From Roseinatronobacter sp052379845 (GTDB lineage: Bacteria; Pseudomonadota; Alphaproteobacteria; Rhodobacterales; Rhodobacteraceae), in NCBI GenBank assembly GCA_052379845.1, contig JBQTCF010000005.1: a DNA stretch of 64,000 bases; one strand, 5' to 3'. Of this stretch, positions 44,262-53,399 are shown one piece after another. The number at the start of each line of letters is the position of its first letter. Position 1 is the stretch's first letter. The notes below the pieces were generated by a model, which was not told where the DNA came from, did no database searches, and saw only the letters and a list, made by a program, of their open reading frames with translations. The position numbers and the translations under genes were made by a program.

Positions 44262-45293
44262 GTGACCAAGCGGCCGACAGTTCAGGATGTGGCGCGCGCC
44301 GCGGGTGTCAGCGTGACGACGGTTGACCGCGCCTTGAACGGGCGCCTGAAGGTGCGCGAGGAGACGTTGCGCAAAATCGCTGATGCGGCGCATCGCGTGG
44401 GGTATCATGCACGGGGGGTGTTGGCGCAAAATCTGGATGCGGCGAAACCCGAACTGACCTTCGGGGTCGTTCTGATCAAGAAATCACAGGAATTCTACCA
44501 GAATTTCGCGCGTGAAATCGAACATGCCGTGGCGGCCCGCCCCGACATTCGCGGGCGCGTGATCATTCGCTACACATCGTCCCAGTCGCCCGATGCCTTT
44601 GCGCAGGAGCTTCGCGCTTTGGGAACGCGATGCGACGCGGTGGCGGGGGTTGCGGTCAACCACCAGCGGCTGACGCAGGCCGTGCAGGACATGCAGGCCG
44701 ATGGCGTGCCGGTGTTTTCCTTGCTGAACGATTTTGCCCAAGGGGTGCGGCGCAACTACCTTGGTCTGAACAACATGAAAATAGGCCGGATCGCCGCATG
44801 GATGATCACAGGCCGCGTAAAGCGCCCCGGAAAGCTGGCGGTATTTGTGGGCGGCAACCGGTGGCATGGGCATGATTTGCGCGAAGTGGGGTTCCGGTCC
44901 TATGTGCGCGAAAACGCGCCTGAATTTTCGGTGCTGGAAACGCTGGTCAATCTGGAAACCCGCCAACTGACTTATGAAGCCACGCTTGATCTGGTGCGCC
45001 GCCATCCCGACCTGACCGGCATTTATTGCGCGGGCGGCGGCATGGAAGGCGCAATCGCCGCATTGCGCGAAATGCATGCAAGCCCGCGTGTGGCGCTGGT
45101 GGTCAATGAGTTGACCGCCGATAGCCGCGCCGCGCTTGCGGATGGCTATGTCACAATGGTGATCTGCACACCTTTGGCGGAACTGTGCACCGATATGGTG
45201 GAATTGATGGTGCGTGCCGTGCAGGGCGGCGAAGACGGGATCACGGGCCAGCATTTCCTGAACCCATGTATCATTCTGCCTGAAATGATGTAA
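44262..45293 (+). CDS. LacI-family regulator 2
   Basis: A 343-residue LacI regulator: HTH KRPTVQDVARAAGVSVTTVD, hinge VREETLRKIADAAHRVGY, and a sugar-binding sensor with VGGNRWHGHDLREVGFRS. GTG at 44262 is chosen because it aligns with the start of the paralogous LacI-1 and leaves the operator upstream; an ATG at 44244 lies inside the operator. A nearly identical operator at its stop codon, just before the inositol operon, suggests it controls both itself and inositol use. Confidence 0.9.
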   Translation: MTKRPTVQDVARAAGVSVTTVDRALNGRLKVREETLRKIADAAHRVGYHARGVLAQNLDAAKPELTFGVVLIKKSQEFYQNFAREIEHAVAARPDIRGRVIIRYTSSQSPDAFAQELRALGTRCDAVAGVAVNHQRLTQAVQDMQADGVPVFSLLNDFAQGVRRNYLGLNNMKIGRIAAWMITGRVKRPGKLAVFVGGNRWHGHDLREVGFRSYVRENAPEFSVLETLVNLETRQLTYEATLDLVRRHPDLTGIYCAGGGMEGAIAALREMHASPRVALVVNELTADSRAALADGYVTMVICTPLAELCTDMVELMVRAVQGGEDGITGQHFLNPCIILPEMM

Positions 45294-45336
45294 AAACGTC
45301 ATTTCGCTTGCGCAGAAAAACGTCATCAATGATGGA
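45284..45336. promoter_or_regulatory. LacI-2 operator, copy 2, with extra half-sites
   Basis: AATGATGTAAAAACGTCATT (45284-45303) overlaps the lacI-2 stop codon. It is followed by AAAAACGTCATCAATGATGG (45316-45335), which repeats the half-sites CGTCAT and AATGATG in the opposite order. It lies about 115 bases upstream of the IolI-like gene, the expected place for the operon promoter. Confidence 0.65.
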
Positions 45337-45417
45337 AAAACATGTGCCCCAGATTGACTGAATCTGCTCTCGCATGCAGCGTGCAGCCAACGCAACCCAC
45401 ATGACAGGACTTTGCCT

Positions 45418-46242
45418 ATGCAATTCGCGCTGAACCAGATGACGGCCCCGCATTTGCCTTTTGCATCTTTTCTGGATCTGGCGCGCGATCTGGGCTGCAT
45501 GGGCGTGGAGTTGCGCAACGACATGGCAGGGCTGGGCCGCCCGTTATTTGACGGGCTGGACCCTGCGCAGGCGGGCGCACTGGTGCGCGCCCGCGGGTTG
45601 CGGTTTCTTGGGCTAAGCCAGGTTTATCCGTTCAACAGCTGGGATGATGCACGCCAAGCGGAAGTGGCCGCGCTGATTGACACGGCCAAGCGCGCGGGGG
45701 CCGAAACCATCAGCCTGATCCCGCGCAATGACGGCACCGGCGGCGCCGAGGGAGAGCGTCAGGCCAATCTGCGCGTGGCGCTGAAGGCGTGTTACCCGCT
45801 GCTGGTGGCCGCAGACATGACGGCCCTGGTCGAGCCGCTGGGCTTTGGCCGGTCATCACTGCGGTCCAAGCAGGAACTGGTCGACATGATCGCCGCGCTG
45901 GATATGGGCGCGCGGTTGCGCATTGTGCATGACACGTTCCATCATACCTTGGCCGGGGGGGGCGCCCTTTATGCGGCGCAGACTGGCATTGTGCATATCT
46001 CGGCGGTGGTGGACCCTTCGCTGAGGATCGAGCAGATGGAAGATGAACACCGCGTCCTGATCGACCGCCGCGACCGTTTGGGCAATATCGACCAGATGGC
46101 CGCCTTGCTGGCAGCAGGATATAAGGGCGCCTTCAGTTATGAGTGTTTCTCGCCAGAAACACAGGCGCTTGGCGACCCTTTGACGGCGCTGCGCCAATCA
46201 TTCGATTTCATTTCCGCCCAATTACAGGCCAAAGCCGCCTGA
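45418..46242 (+). CDS. IolI-like sugar-phosphate isomerase/epimerase family protein
   Basis: A 274-residue xylose-isomerase-like TIM barrel. Metal-ligand positions match the family: Glu in ALVEPLGF, Asp in IVHDTFHH, His in IVHISAVV and Glu in SYECFSP. The pattern is closest to 2-keto-myo-inositol isomerase (IolI), which converts 2-keto-myo-inositol to 1-keto-D-chiro-inositol. It heads the inositol transport and degradation operon, which supports that reading. ATG at 45418 follows AGGAC; the upstream TTG is not needed. Confidence 0.78.
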   Translation: MQFALNQMTAPHLPFASFLDLARDLGCMGVELRNDMAGLGRPLFDGLDPAQAGALVRARGLRFLGLSQVYPFNSWDDARQAEVAALIDTAKRAGAETISLIPRNDGTGGAEGERQANLRVALKACYPLLVAADMTALVEPLGFGRSSLRSKQELVDMIAALDMGARLRIVHDTFHHTLAGGGALYAAQTGIVHISAVVDPSLRIEQMEDEHRVLIDRRDRLGNIDQMAALLAAGYKGAFSYECFSPETQALGDPLTALRQSFDFISAQLQAKAA

Positions 46243-46306
46243 GCGGAAAGGAATTCCGGCAAAGGAGCAAGGTGCGCCGGACACCATTACCGGGAGGAAC
46301 CAGAAC

Positions 46307-47254
46307 ATGAAGAAAACCCTGCTTGCTGCTACGGCGGCCACTGCACTTATGGCATCCATGGCCAATGCGCAGAATATCGGTGTGTCGATGGCGCTGTTTG
46401 ACGATAATTTCCTGACCGTCTTGCGCAATGGCATGATCGAGATGGCCGCAGAAATGGACGGCGTCACGCTTCAGGTGGAAGATGCGCAAAATGACGTGGC
46501 GCGGCAGCTTGACCAGATCAACAATTTCGTGGCGTCGGGCGTGGATGCGATCATCGTGAACCCGGTTGACACTGCGGCAACCGAAGCCATGAGCAATGCC
46601 GCCGCAAGTGGTGGCGTGCCGCTGGTCTATGTCAACCGCCAGCCCGTCAACGTGGACACCCTGCCGGACAATCAGGCTTTCGTGGCGTCCAACGAAATTG
46701 AATCCGGCACCTTGGCGGCATTTGAGGCCTGCAAATTGCTGCGCGCCGAGGGCAAGGGCGAAGGCGCGAATATCTATATTCTGATGGGCGAGTTGTCGAA
46801 CCAGGCTGCCGTGCAACGCACCAAGGATTTCGACGATATTCTTGGGATCGACATGTGCAATTTCATGAATGTGGTTGACCGCCAGACGGCCAACTGGTCG
46901 CGCGATCAGGCGCAGGACATGATGACCAACTGGCTGTCTTCAGGTGAACCGTTCGACGCGGTGCTGTCCAACAACGACGAAATGGCCATCGGGGCGATTC
47001 AGGCCATGAAATCGGCAGGCATTTCCATGGCTGATGTCATTGTCACGGGTGTTGATGCCACCCAGGATGCGCTGGCGGCCATGCAGTCGGGCGATCTGGA
47101 TGTAACAGTGTTCCAGAACGCTGCAGGGCAGGGGGCTGGCGCGCTTCAGGCGGCGCTTGATCTGGCGGCGGGCAATCCTGTCGCGTCCAAGGTGTATATT
47201 CCGTTTGAACTGGTCACACCGCAAAACGTGGCTGATTACCTGAGCGCCAACTGA
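46307..47254 (+). CDS. Sugar/inositol ABC binding protein (RbsB-like)
   Basis: Periplasmic binding protein of 315 residues, with signal peptide LLAATAATALMASMANA. It has the type I fold of ribose-family proteins: GVSMALFDDNFLTVLRNGM, DAIIVNPVDT, SNNDEMAIGAIQAM and VTGVDATQDAL. As part of an operon of inositol genes, myo-inositol or another inositol is the probable ligand. A stem-loop follows the stop codon. Confidence 0.9.
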   Translation: MKKTLLAATAATALMASMANAQNIGVSMALFDDNFLTVLRNGMIEMAAEMDGVTLQVEDAQNDVARQLDQINNFVASGVDAIIVNPVDTAATEAMSNAAASGGVPLVYVNRQPVNVDTLPDNQAFVASNEIESGTLAAFEACKLLRAEGKGEGANIYILMGELSNQAAVQRTKDFDDILGIDMCNFMNVVDRQTANWSRDQAQDMMTNWLSSGEPFDAVLSNNDEMAIGAIQAMKSAGISMADVIVTGVDATQDALAAMQSGDLDVTVFQNAAGQGAGALQAALDLAAGNPVASKVYIPFELVTPQNVADYLSAN

Positions 47255-47283
47255 TCGACAACAAGATCGGACCGGCTGACGAG

Positions 47284-47307
47284 GGGGCGGTGGTGTCGCA
47301 CCGCCCC
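47284..47307 (+). terminator. Stem-loop after the inositol binding-protein gene
   Basis: GGGGCGGTG and CACCGCCCC (9 bp, perfect) with a 6-base loop lie in the 94-base gap before the permease gene. There is no T-run; a 3'-end stabiliser is likely. Confidence 0.6.
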
Positions 47308-47348
47308 GCAATTAAGACCAAGCGCGATGGACGAGGAGGGAAACTGGC

Positions 47349-48434
47349 ATGGCAGAGGCAACAGTGGGTGTCGGAGGGTTGAAATATGACCACCGAAAGC
47401 GAAGTCGTCCCCCGGAACTGAATGTCTTTTTGGCACTTGTCCTGATTATCGGTGTGTTCGAGGTGTTGGGCCAAACGCTGCCATATATGAACGGGCAAAG
47501 CTTTCTGTTCGACACCCAAGGGCGGTTTTCATCCATTTTCAACGAAGCGCGCTTGCAGATCATCATCTTGCAGGTCGCCATCATCGGCATCATTGCGCTG
47601 GGGGTCACACAGGTGATCATCACAGGCGGGATTGATCTGTCTTCGGGCTCGATTGTCGGCGCAACGGCGATGATTGCCATGAGTTTTGCACAGGTCAGCG
47701 AGGTGAATGGCAACCCCTTCGCGCGCGCGGTGTTTTTTGAACAGGGCTGGGTTGATTTGCCGGTGTTTGTTCCCGTCATCGTCGGGCTGGCCTGCGGGCT
47801 GCTGGCAGGGCTGGTCAACGGCCTTTTGGTGGCTTACACGCGCATCCCGCCTTTTATTGCCACGCTTGGTATGATGGTCGCTGCGCGGGGCGTGGCAAAA
47901 TGGTGGACCAAGGGGCAGCCAGTTTCCTTTCCGACGGAAAGTTACGCCGCCATCGGTTCTGGCATGATGCCTGTCTACATTTTTCTTGCGCTTGCGGTGC
48001 TGTTCTATCTGGTCATGCGCCACACTGTTTATGGCAAGCATACCTACGCCATCGGGTCCAATATTGATGCGGCGCGCATGTCGGGCATCAATGTTCAGCG
48101 CCACCTGACACTGGTTTACACCATCGCGGGCGGGTTGGCGGCCATTGCGGCTGTGGTCCTGAGTTCCAAGAACCTGACGGCTCAGGCCGGTATGGGCGTG
48201 ATGTATGAACTGGACGCCATTGCCATGGCCGTGATCGGGGGCATTTCGCTTCAGGGCGGGCGCGGATCGATTGTTGGCACCTGTCTGGGGGCGTTGATTT
48301 TCGGGGTTATCATTTCCGGTTTCACCTATTTGCGGCTGGATGCCTATTATCAGGAAATGGCCAAGGGCGCGATCATCGTGGGTGCCGTCGTTCTGGACCA
48401 GTGGCGCCAGCGCCGCGCGGCCCATCGCATGTAA
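47349..48434 (+). CDS. Sugar/inositol ABC permease (RbsC-like)
   Basis: Inner-membrane permease of 361 residues with about ten helices. ITGGIDLSSGSIVGATAM and GGLAAIAAVVLSSKN are hallmark RbsC segments, and the late MAVIGGISLQGGRGSIVGT is the conserved glycine-rich stretch. A polar N-terminus of ~25 residues precedes the first helix. It is 10 bases upstream of its ATPase. Confidence 0.92.
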   Translation: MAEATVGVGGLKYDHRKRSRPPELNVFLALVLIIGVFEVLGQTLPYMNGQSFLFDTQGRFSSIFNEARLQIIILQVAIIGIIALGVTQVIITGGIDLSSGSIVGATAMIAMSFAQVSEVNGNPFARAVFFEQGWVDLPVFVPVIVGLACGLLAGLVNGLLVAYTRIPPFIATLGMMVAARGVAKWWTKGQPVSFPTESYAAIGSGMMPVYIFLALAVLFYLVMRHTVYGKHTYAIGSNIDAARMSGINVQRHLTLVYTIAGGLAAIAAVVLSSKNLTAQAGMGVMYELDAIAMAVIGGISLQGGRGSIVGTCLGALIFGVIISGFTYLRLDAYYQEMAKGAIIVGAVVLDQWRQRRAAHRM

Positions 48435-48444
48435 GGGGACGAAA

Positions 48445-49224
48445 ATGAGCGAGTACACACTCGAAACACGCGGTCTGACCAAGCATTATGGCGGTGTGCA
48501 TGCATTGGAGGACGCGAATTTCACCCTCCGCAAAGGCGAGCATGTTGCCATCATGGGCGATAATGGCGCGGGCAAATCGACATTCGTGCGCCAGATCACC
48601 GGGGTAGAACGCCCCACCCGTGGCGAAATCCGGTTCAACGGCGCGAAGGTGGATTTCGCAGGTCCGCTGGACGCGCGGGAAGTCGGCATTGAAGCGGTGT
48701 TCCAGACTTTGGCCTTGGCGGACCATCTGGACGTGCCCGACAACCTGTTTCTGGGGCGTGAAAAGACGAAATGGAACTGGCTTGGCCCGTTCCGGCGACT
48801 TGATTACAAGGCCATGCATGCCGATACACTGGCCGCACTGGAAAAAACGGGCGTAAAAATCCCGTCCATCCGCAATACCATCCAATATATGTCCGGCGGG
48901 CAACGGCAATGCGTGGCCATCGCGCGCACCGCAACCTTCCATTCGAAACTGACCATCATGGATGAACCGACTGCCGCGCTTGGTGTGCAGGAAACCGCGC
49001 AGGTGGAAAACATCATCCGCACCCTGAAGGAACAGGGCGAACCGCTGATCCTGATCAGCCATAACATGCGGCAGGTGATGGATTTATGTGACCGGATTGT
49101 GGTGTTCCGGCGCGGGCGTATTTGCGCGAACCTGCTTGCGCGTGAGGTGACGGGGGAACAGGTGGTCGCTTATATCACGGGTGCCAAAACCCAGCCTGAA
49201 TACATGACCGACGGTGTGCTGTGA
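48445..49224 (+). CDS. Sugar/inositol ABC ATPase, single-domain (FrcA-like)
   Basis: A 259-residue ATPase. Walker A is GDNGAGKST, the signature is MSGGQRQCVAIAR and Walker B is LTIMDEPTAALG, with the H-loop in LISHNMRQV. Ribose-type systems usually have a fused two-domain ATPase; this one has a single domain, as in fructose importers of the FrcBCA type, and presumably works as a homodimer. The longer frame upstream overlaps the permease gene, so the start is set at 48445. Confidence 0.9.
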   Translation: MSEYTLETRGLTKHYGGVHALEDANFTLRKGEHVAIMGDNGAGKSTFVRQITGVERPTRGEIRFNGAKVDFAGPLDAREVGIEAVFQTLALADHLDVPDNLFLGREKTKWNWLGPFRRLDYKAMHADTLAALEKTGVKIPSIRNTIQYMSGGQRQCVAIARTATFHSKLTIMDEPTAALGVQETAQVENIIRTLKEQGEPLILISHNMRQVMDLCDRIVVFRRGRICANLLAREVTGEQVVAYITGAKTQPEYMTDGVL

Positions 49225-49279
49225 CACCGCGACCCGTAACAAACAGGACGCCATTCGCGTCTTTTCAAAAGGAACACTT

Positions 49280-50290
49280 ATGACACGTTTTGCCGTTCTT
49301 GGCGCAGGCCGTATTGGTCAGGTCCATGCCCGCGCGATTGCGCAGGTCGACGGGGCCACGCTTGTTGCCATCGCAGACCCTGTTGCCGCCGCCGCTGACA
49401 GTGTGGCCACGAAATATGGCTGCGATATCCGCACCATAGACACTATCGAATCGGCAGATGACGTGGATGCCGTGGTGATTTGCACACCCACCGACACCCA
49501 TGCCGACCTGATTGAACGTTTCTGCCGTGTGGGCAAGGCGGTCTTTTGCGAAAAACCCGTCGATCTGGATGTGGGGCGCGTGCGCGACTGTCTGAGCGTC
49601 GTCGAGGCAACCAAAGGCCGCGTGATGCTGGGCTTCAACCGCCGGTTCGACCCCGATTTTGCCGCGATGAAGGCCGCAATTGACGCAGGCCGCATCGGCA
49701 AGGTTGAAATGATCACCATAACCAGCCGCGACCCCGGCGCCCCACCTGCTGACTATATCGCGCGCTCGGGCGGGATATTCCGGGACATGACGATCCATGA
49801 TTTCGACATGGCCCGCTGGCTGCTGGCCGAGGAGGTTGAAACCGTGATGGCGCAGGCTTCTGTTCTGACGGACCCGCAGATTGGCGACTTGGGCGATTAC
49901 GACAGCGCAAATGTAATCTTGCGCACCGCCAGCGGCAAACAGGCCATCATCACCAATTCGCGCCGCGCAACCTATGGCTATGACCAGCGCATCGAAGTTC
50001 TGGGCGCGGCGGGCATGGTCAGCGCCAGGAACCAGTCAGAAGCGAATATCCAGTTCGCCGATGCCCAAGGCTTCCATGATGCCCCGCTGCTGAATTTCTT
50101 TATGACACGCTATACAGCGGCCTATGCGGCAGAAATCACGGCTTTTGTTGCGGCGTTGCGCGATGGAACGCCCATGCCCACCACGGCGCTGGACGGGTTG
50201 CGCGCGCTTGAACTGGCTGATGCCGCGCTGCAATCGGCGCAAAGCGGGCAAGCGGTGCAGGTGCCCGCAGCGACGCAAAAGGCCGCATGA
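49280..50290 (+). CDS. iolG: Inositol 2-dehydrogenase
   Basis: Oxidises myo-inositol to 2-keto-myo-inositol (scyllo-inosose) with NAD. The 336-residue Gfo/Idh/MocA enzyme has the Rossmann motif LGAGRIGQVHA, the catalytic Lys in EKPVDLD and the Asp/His pair in MTIHDFDMARW. The start at 49280 is chosen after AAAAGGAAC. It overlaps the second dehydrogenase gene by four bases. First step of the pathway continued by iolE, iolD, iolB and iolC here. Confidence 0.9.
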   Translation: MTRFAVLGAGRIGQVHARAIAQVDGATLVAIADPVAAAADSVATKYGCDIRTIDTIESADDVDAVVICTPTDTHADLIERFCRVGKAVFCEKPVDLDVGRVRDCLSVVEATKGRVMLGFNRRFDPDFAAMKAAIDAGRIGKVEMITITSRDPGAPPADYIARSGGIFRDMTIHDFDMARWLLAEEVETVMAQASVLTDPQIGDLGDYDSANVILRTASGKQAIITNSRRATYGYDQRIEVLGAAGMVSARNQSEANIQFADAQGFHDAPLLNFFMTRYTAAYAAEITAFVAALRDGTPMPTTALDGLRALELADAALQSAQSGQAVQVPAATQKAA

Positions 50291-51408
50291 TGTCATTGGG
50301 TGTCGCGCTGATTGGCACAGGGTTCATGGGCAAATGCCATGCGCTGGCGTGGCGCGCGGTCGGGCCTGCTTTTGGCGTGGCCCATCCACGGCTGGAAATC
50401 CTGTGCGACGCCACCCAAGCGCAGGCCGATGCATGTGCCGCGCAATTCGGGTTTGCGCGCGCCATGGTCGACTGGCAAGCCGCAATTTGCGATCCGGCTG
50501 TTGATGTGGTGTCCATCACCACCCCCAACGGATTGCACCGCCCCATGGCGGACGCGGCCTTGCGCGCGGGCAAGCATGTCTGGCTGGAAAAGCCCATGGC
50601 CCTGACGCTGGCAGACGCGCAGGCCATGGCGGATCTGGTAGCCGCCCATCCCGGGCAGGTCACGCTTTTGGGCTATAACTATTTGCGCGCGCCAGCGTTT
50701 CAGGCCGCGTGCGCCATGGTGCAGGCAGGCGAAATTGGCACGCCACTGGCGTTTCGCGGTGCCTATGACGAAGATTACTGCGCCGACCCCGCCCTGCCAT
50801 GGTCATGGCGTATGACGCAGGAAGGGGGCGGGCTGGGCGCGCTTGGGGATCTGGGCTGCCATCTGGTCAGTGTGATGGTGGCGCTTATGGGCGCGGTGTC
50901 CGAAGTGACGGCCATGACCCAGATTGCCGTGCCCCAGCGCCCTGCCCCCGATGGCCCCCGCCCGGTCGAGAATGAGGACAGCGCGCTGGCACTGGTCCGT
51001 TTCGCCAGTGGCGCGCAGGGGTCCTTTGCCACCAGCCGCGTAGCGCGGGGGCGCAAATGCCGTTTGCAATGGGAAGTGCAGGGAAGTGCAGGAACGCTTG
51101 TTTTCGATCAGGAAAACATGAACGAATTATGGGTGCACCGCGCAGGGGATGCCGGTTTCACCCGCCATTTGACCGGCCCTGACCAGCCTGATTTCGCGGC
51201 GTTCTGCCCCGCACCGGGGCATAATTTCGGCTTCAATGAACAAAAAGTCATCGAAGCCCGCGACCTGATCCGCGCAATTGACGGCGGCCCGCCCTGCGGC
51301 CCTGATTTTGCCCAAGGGCTGGGAATTGAACGGATCATCCACGCCATGGCACGGTCAAACGGCCACCCGATCCGATTGGAGGAAATGACCCATGACCAAA
51401 CATCTTGA
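50287..51408 (+). CDS. Second Gfo/Idh/MocA-family dehydrogenase
   Basis: A 373-residue NAD(P)-dependent oxidoreductase with ALIGTGFMGKCHALAW, the catalytic Lys in EKPMALT and the LGDLGCHLVSVM motif. It is coupled to iolG and overlaps iolC by 17 bases. It probably handles another inositol isomer or inosose (scyllo-inositol or D-chiro-inositol dehydrogenase type), which would widen the range together with the IolI-like isomerase. The exact substrate cannot be read. Confidence 0.86.
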   Translation: MMSLGVALIGTGFMGKCHALAWRAVGPAFGVAHPRLEILCDATQAQADACAAQFGFARAMVDWQAAICDPAVDVVSITTPNGLHRPMADAALRAGKHVWLEKPMALTLADAQAMADLVAAHPGQVTLLGYNYLRAPAFQAACAMVQAGEIGTPLAFRGAYDEDYCADPALPWSWRMTQEGGGLGALGDLGCHLVSVMVALMGAVSEVTAMTQIAVPQRPAPDGPRPVENEDSALALVRFASGAQGSFATSRVARGRKCRLQWEVQGSAGTLVFDQENMNELWVHRAGDAGFTRHLTGPDQPDFAAFCPAPGHNFGFNEQKVIEARDLIRAIDGGPPCGPDFAQGLGIERIIHAMARSNGHPIRLEEMTHDQTS

Positions 51409-53314
51409 CGTTATCACGATTGGGCGCAGTTCGGTGGATTTATACGGCGCCCAGGTTGGCGGTCGGCTGGAAGATATGGGATCGTTTGCCAAGTATATTG
51501 GCGGCAGCCCTACGAATATTGCCTGTGGAACGGCGCGGCTGGGGTTGCGGTCTGCAGTAATCACGCGGGTCGGCGATGAGCATATGGGGCGCTTCATCCG
51601 TGAACAACTGGCGCGCGAAGGGGTGTGCACCGATGGCGTGGTGACCGACCCTGACCGCCTGACGGCGCTGGTGCTGCTGGGTATCCGCGATAAGGAGCAG
51701 TTCCCGCTGATTTTCTACCGCGAGAATTGCGCGGATATGGCACTGTCAGAGGGGGATATAGACGAGGATTTGATCGCCTCGGCCCGTGCGCTGTTGCCCA
51801 CGGGCACGCATTTGTCCCACCCGCGGACTGAGGCAGCTGTGCTCAAGGCGCTGCGGCTGGCGCGGCAGCACGGGGTCAAGACCGCGCTGGATATCGATTA
51901 CCGCCCCAACCTGTGGGGGGTGGCTGGGCATGGCGATGGCGAAAGCCGGTTTGTGGAATCGGCGGCGGTGACCGCGAAACTGCAATCGCATTTGCATTTC
52001 TTCGACCTGATCGTGGGCACGGAGGAAGAATTCCACATTGCAGGCGGCAGCACCGACACGATTGCGGCGCTGCGCGCAGTCCGCGCGGTGTCGGATGCCA
52101 CGCTGGTGTGCAAGCGCGGTGCCGCAGGCGCGGTGGCCTTCAGTGGCGCGATCCCTGACAGGCTGGAGGAGGGCGAAAGCGGTCCGGGCTTCCCGATCGA
52201 AGTGTTCAATGTGCTGGGCGCGGGGGACGGGTTCTTCTCGGGGCTGATGAAGGGCTGGCTTGATGGGGCGGATTGGCCGACCGCGCTCAAGTACGCCAAT
52301 GCCTGCGGGGCCTTTGCCGTCTCGCGCCATGGCTGCACACCGGCTTATCCCTCGCTTGCAGAACTGGAATTCTTTCTGAAGCGCGGCGTGCTGCGGCCTG
52401 ATCTGCGCAATGACGCGGCGCTGGAGCAGATACACTGGTCCACCAACCGCGCGCGCAATCACGGGCCGGATTGGGATGACTACCGCATCTTTGCCTTCGA
52501 CCACCGCCTGCAACTGGAGGAAATGGCGGGTTACACGCCCGAACGCGGCGCGGCGTTCAAGGAGTTGTGTCTTGAAGCGGCACTGGCGGTTCAGGATGGG
52601 CGCGCGGGGTATGGCATCCTGTGCGATGACCGGATCGGGCGGCGGGCGCTGCATGCGGCCTCTGGCACGGGGCTATGGGTCGGGCGGCCTGCGGAATGGC
52701 CGGGATCGCGCCCGCTGACGCTGGAACCGGCCCTTGGCCCTGACTGCGGCGGGCTTGCGACCTGGGCGCGCGGCAATGTGGTCAAGGTGCTGTGCTTCTG
52801 CCATCCCGATGACGCGGAAAGCCTGTGGGCCGATCAGATCGCAACGGTCAGGCGGCTGTTCACATCCGCGCGCCGCAACGGGCTGGAATTCCTGCTGGAA
52901 GTGATCCCGTCCAAGGTCGGCGCGGTCAATGAGCAGACCACCGCGCAGGTGATCGACCGCTTTTACCGCGAGGGTATCTATCCCGACTGGTGGAAGCTGG
53001 AGCCGCTGACCACGCGAGCCGCTTGGGCCAATGCGATTGCCGCGATTGAAACGCATGACCGCCACACGCGCGGGATTGTGGTTCTGGGGCTGGACGCGCC
53101 AGAGGATGCGCTGGCGGGCAGTTTTGCTACGGCAGCACAATTCCCGTTGGTCAAGGGGTTTGCCGTGGGACGCACGATTTTCGGCGATGTGGCGCGGCGC
53201 TGGTTCGCGGGGGAGTGCGATGACGCGCAGGCCGTGGCGGAAATGCGCGCGCGCTATGCGCGGCTGTGCAGCGTTTGGGACAAGGCGCGGTTGCGCGCAG
53301 TTGCCGCCGCGTGA
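51392..53314 (+). CDS. iolC: 5-dehydro-2-deoxygluconokinase fused to DUF2090 domain
   Basis: A 640-residue fusion. The N-terminal ~320 residues are a PfkB kinase (IGRSSVDLYGAQVGGRLEDM; NIACGTARLGL; active-site GAGDGFFSGL) that phosphorylates 2-deoxy-5-keto-gluconate. The C-terminal ~310 residues are a DUF2090 TIM-barrel of aldolase type (FAFDHRLQLEEM, LEVIPSK, VLGLDAPE), thought to split the phosphorylated product, taking the place of IolJ. This fused form is common in alphaproteobacteria. A ribosome site (GGAGG) lies inside the preceding gene. Confidence 0.92.
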   Translation: MTKHLDVITIGRSSVDLYGAQVGGRLEDMGSFAKYIGGSPTNIACGTARLGLRSAVITRVGDEHMGRFIREQLAREGVCTDGVVTDPDRLTALVLLGIRDKEQFPLIFYRENCADMALSEGDIDEDLIASARALLPTGTHLSHPRTEAAVLKALRLARQHGVKTALDIDYRPNLWGVAGHGDGESRFVESAAVTAKLQSHLHFFDLIVGTEEEFHIAGGSTDTIAALRAVRAVSDATLVCKRGAAGAVAFSGAIPDRLEEGESGPGFPIEVFNVLGAGDGFFSGLMKGWLDGADWPTALKYANACGAFAVSRHGCTPAYPSLAELEFFLKRGVLRPDLRNDAALEQIHWSTNRARNHGPDWDDYRIFAFDHRLQLEEMAGYTPERGAAFKELCLEAALAVQDGRAGYGILCDDRIGRRALHAASGTGLWVGRPAEWPGSRPLTLEPALGPDCGGLATWARGNVVKVLCFCHPDDAESLWADQIATVRRLFTSARRNGLEFLLEVIPSKVGAVNEQTTAQVIDRFYREGIYPDWWKLEPLTTRAAWANAIAAIETHDRHTRGIVVLGLDAPEDALAGSFATAAQFPLVKGFAVGRTIFGDVARRWFAGECDDAQAVAEMRARYARLCSVWDKARLRAVAAA

Positions 53315-53316
53315 CA

Positions 53317-53388
53317 GGGGGCGCTGCCCCCCATCCGCGCAAGCGCGGATTTCCCCCCGGAGTATTTTTGGCAAGATGAAGACTGGAA
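53317..53388. repeat. Tandem hairpins and GGAGTATTTTTGGC repeat between iolC and iolD
   Basis: GGGGGC-GCT-GCCCCC is followed by ATCCGCGC-AA-GCGCGGAT, both perfect stems, and then GGAGTATTTTTGGCAAGATG. I recall this last element as a frequent intergenic repeat of Rhodobacteraceae, though it is not checked here. It may set the relative stability of the iolC and iolD parts of the transcript. Confidence 0.6.
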
Positions 53389-53399
53389 AGAGGAACAGC

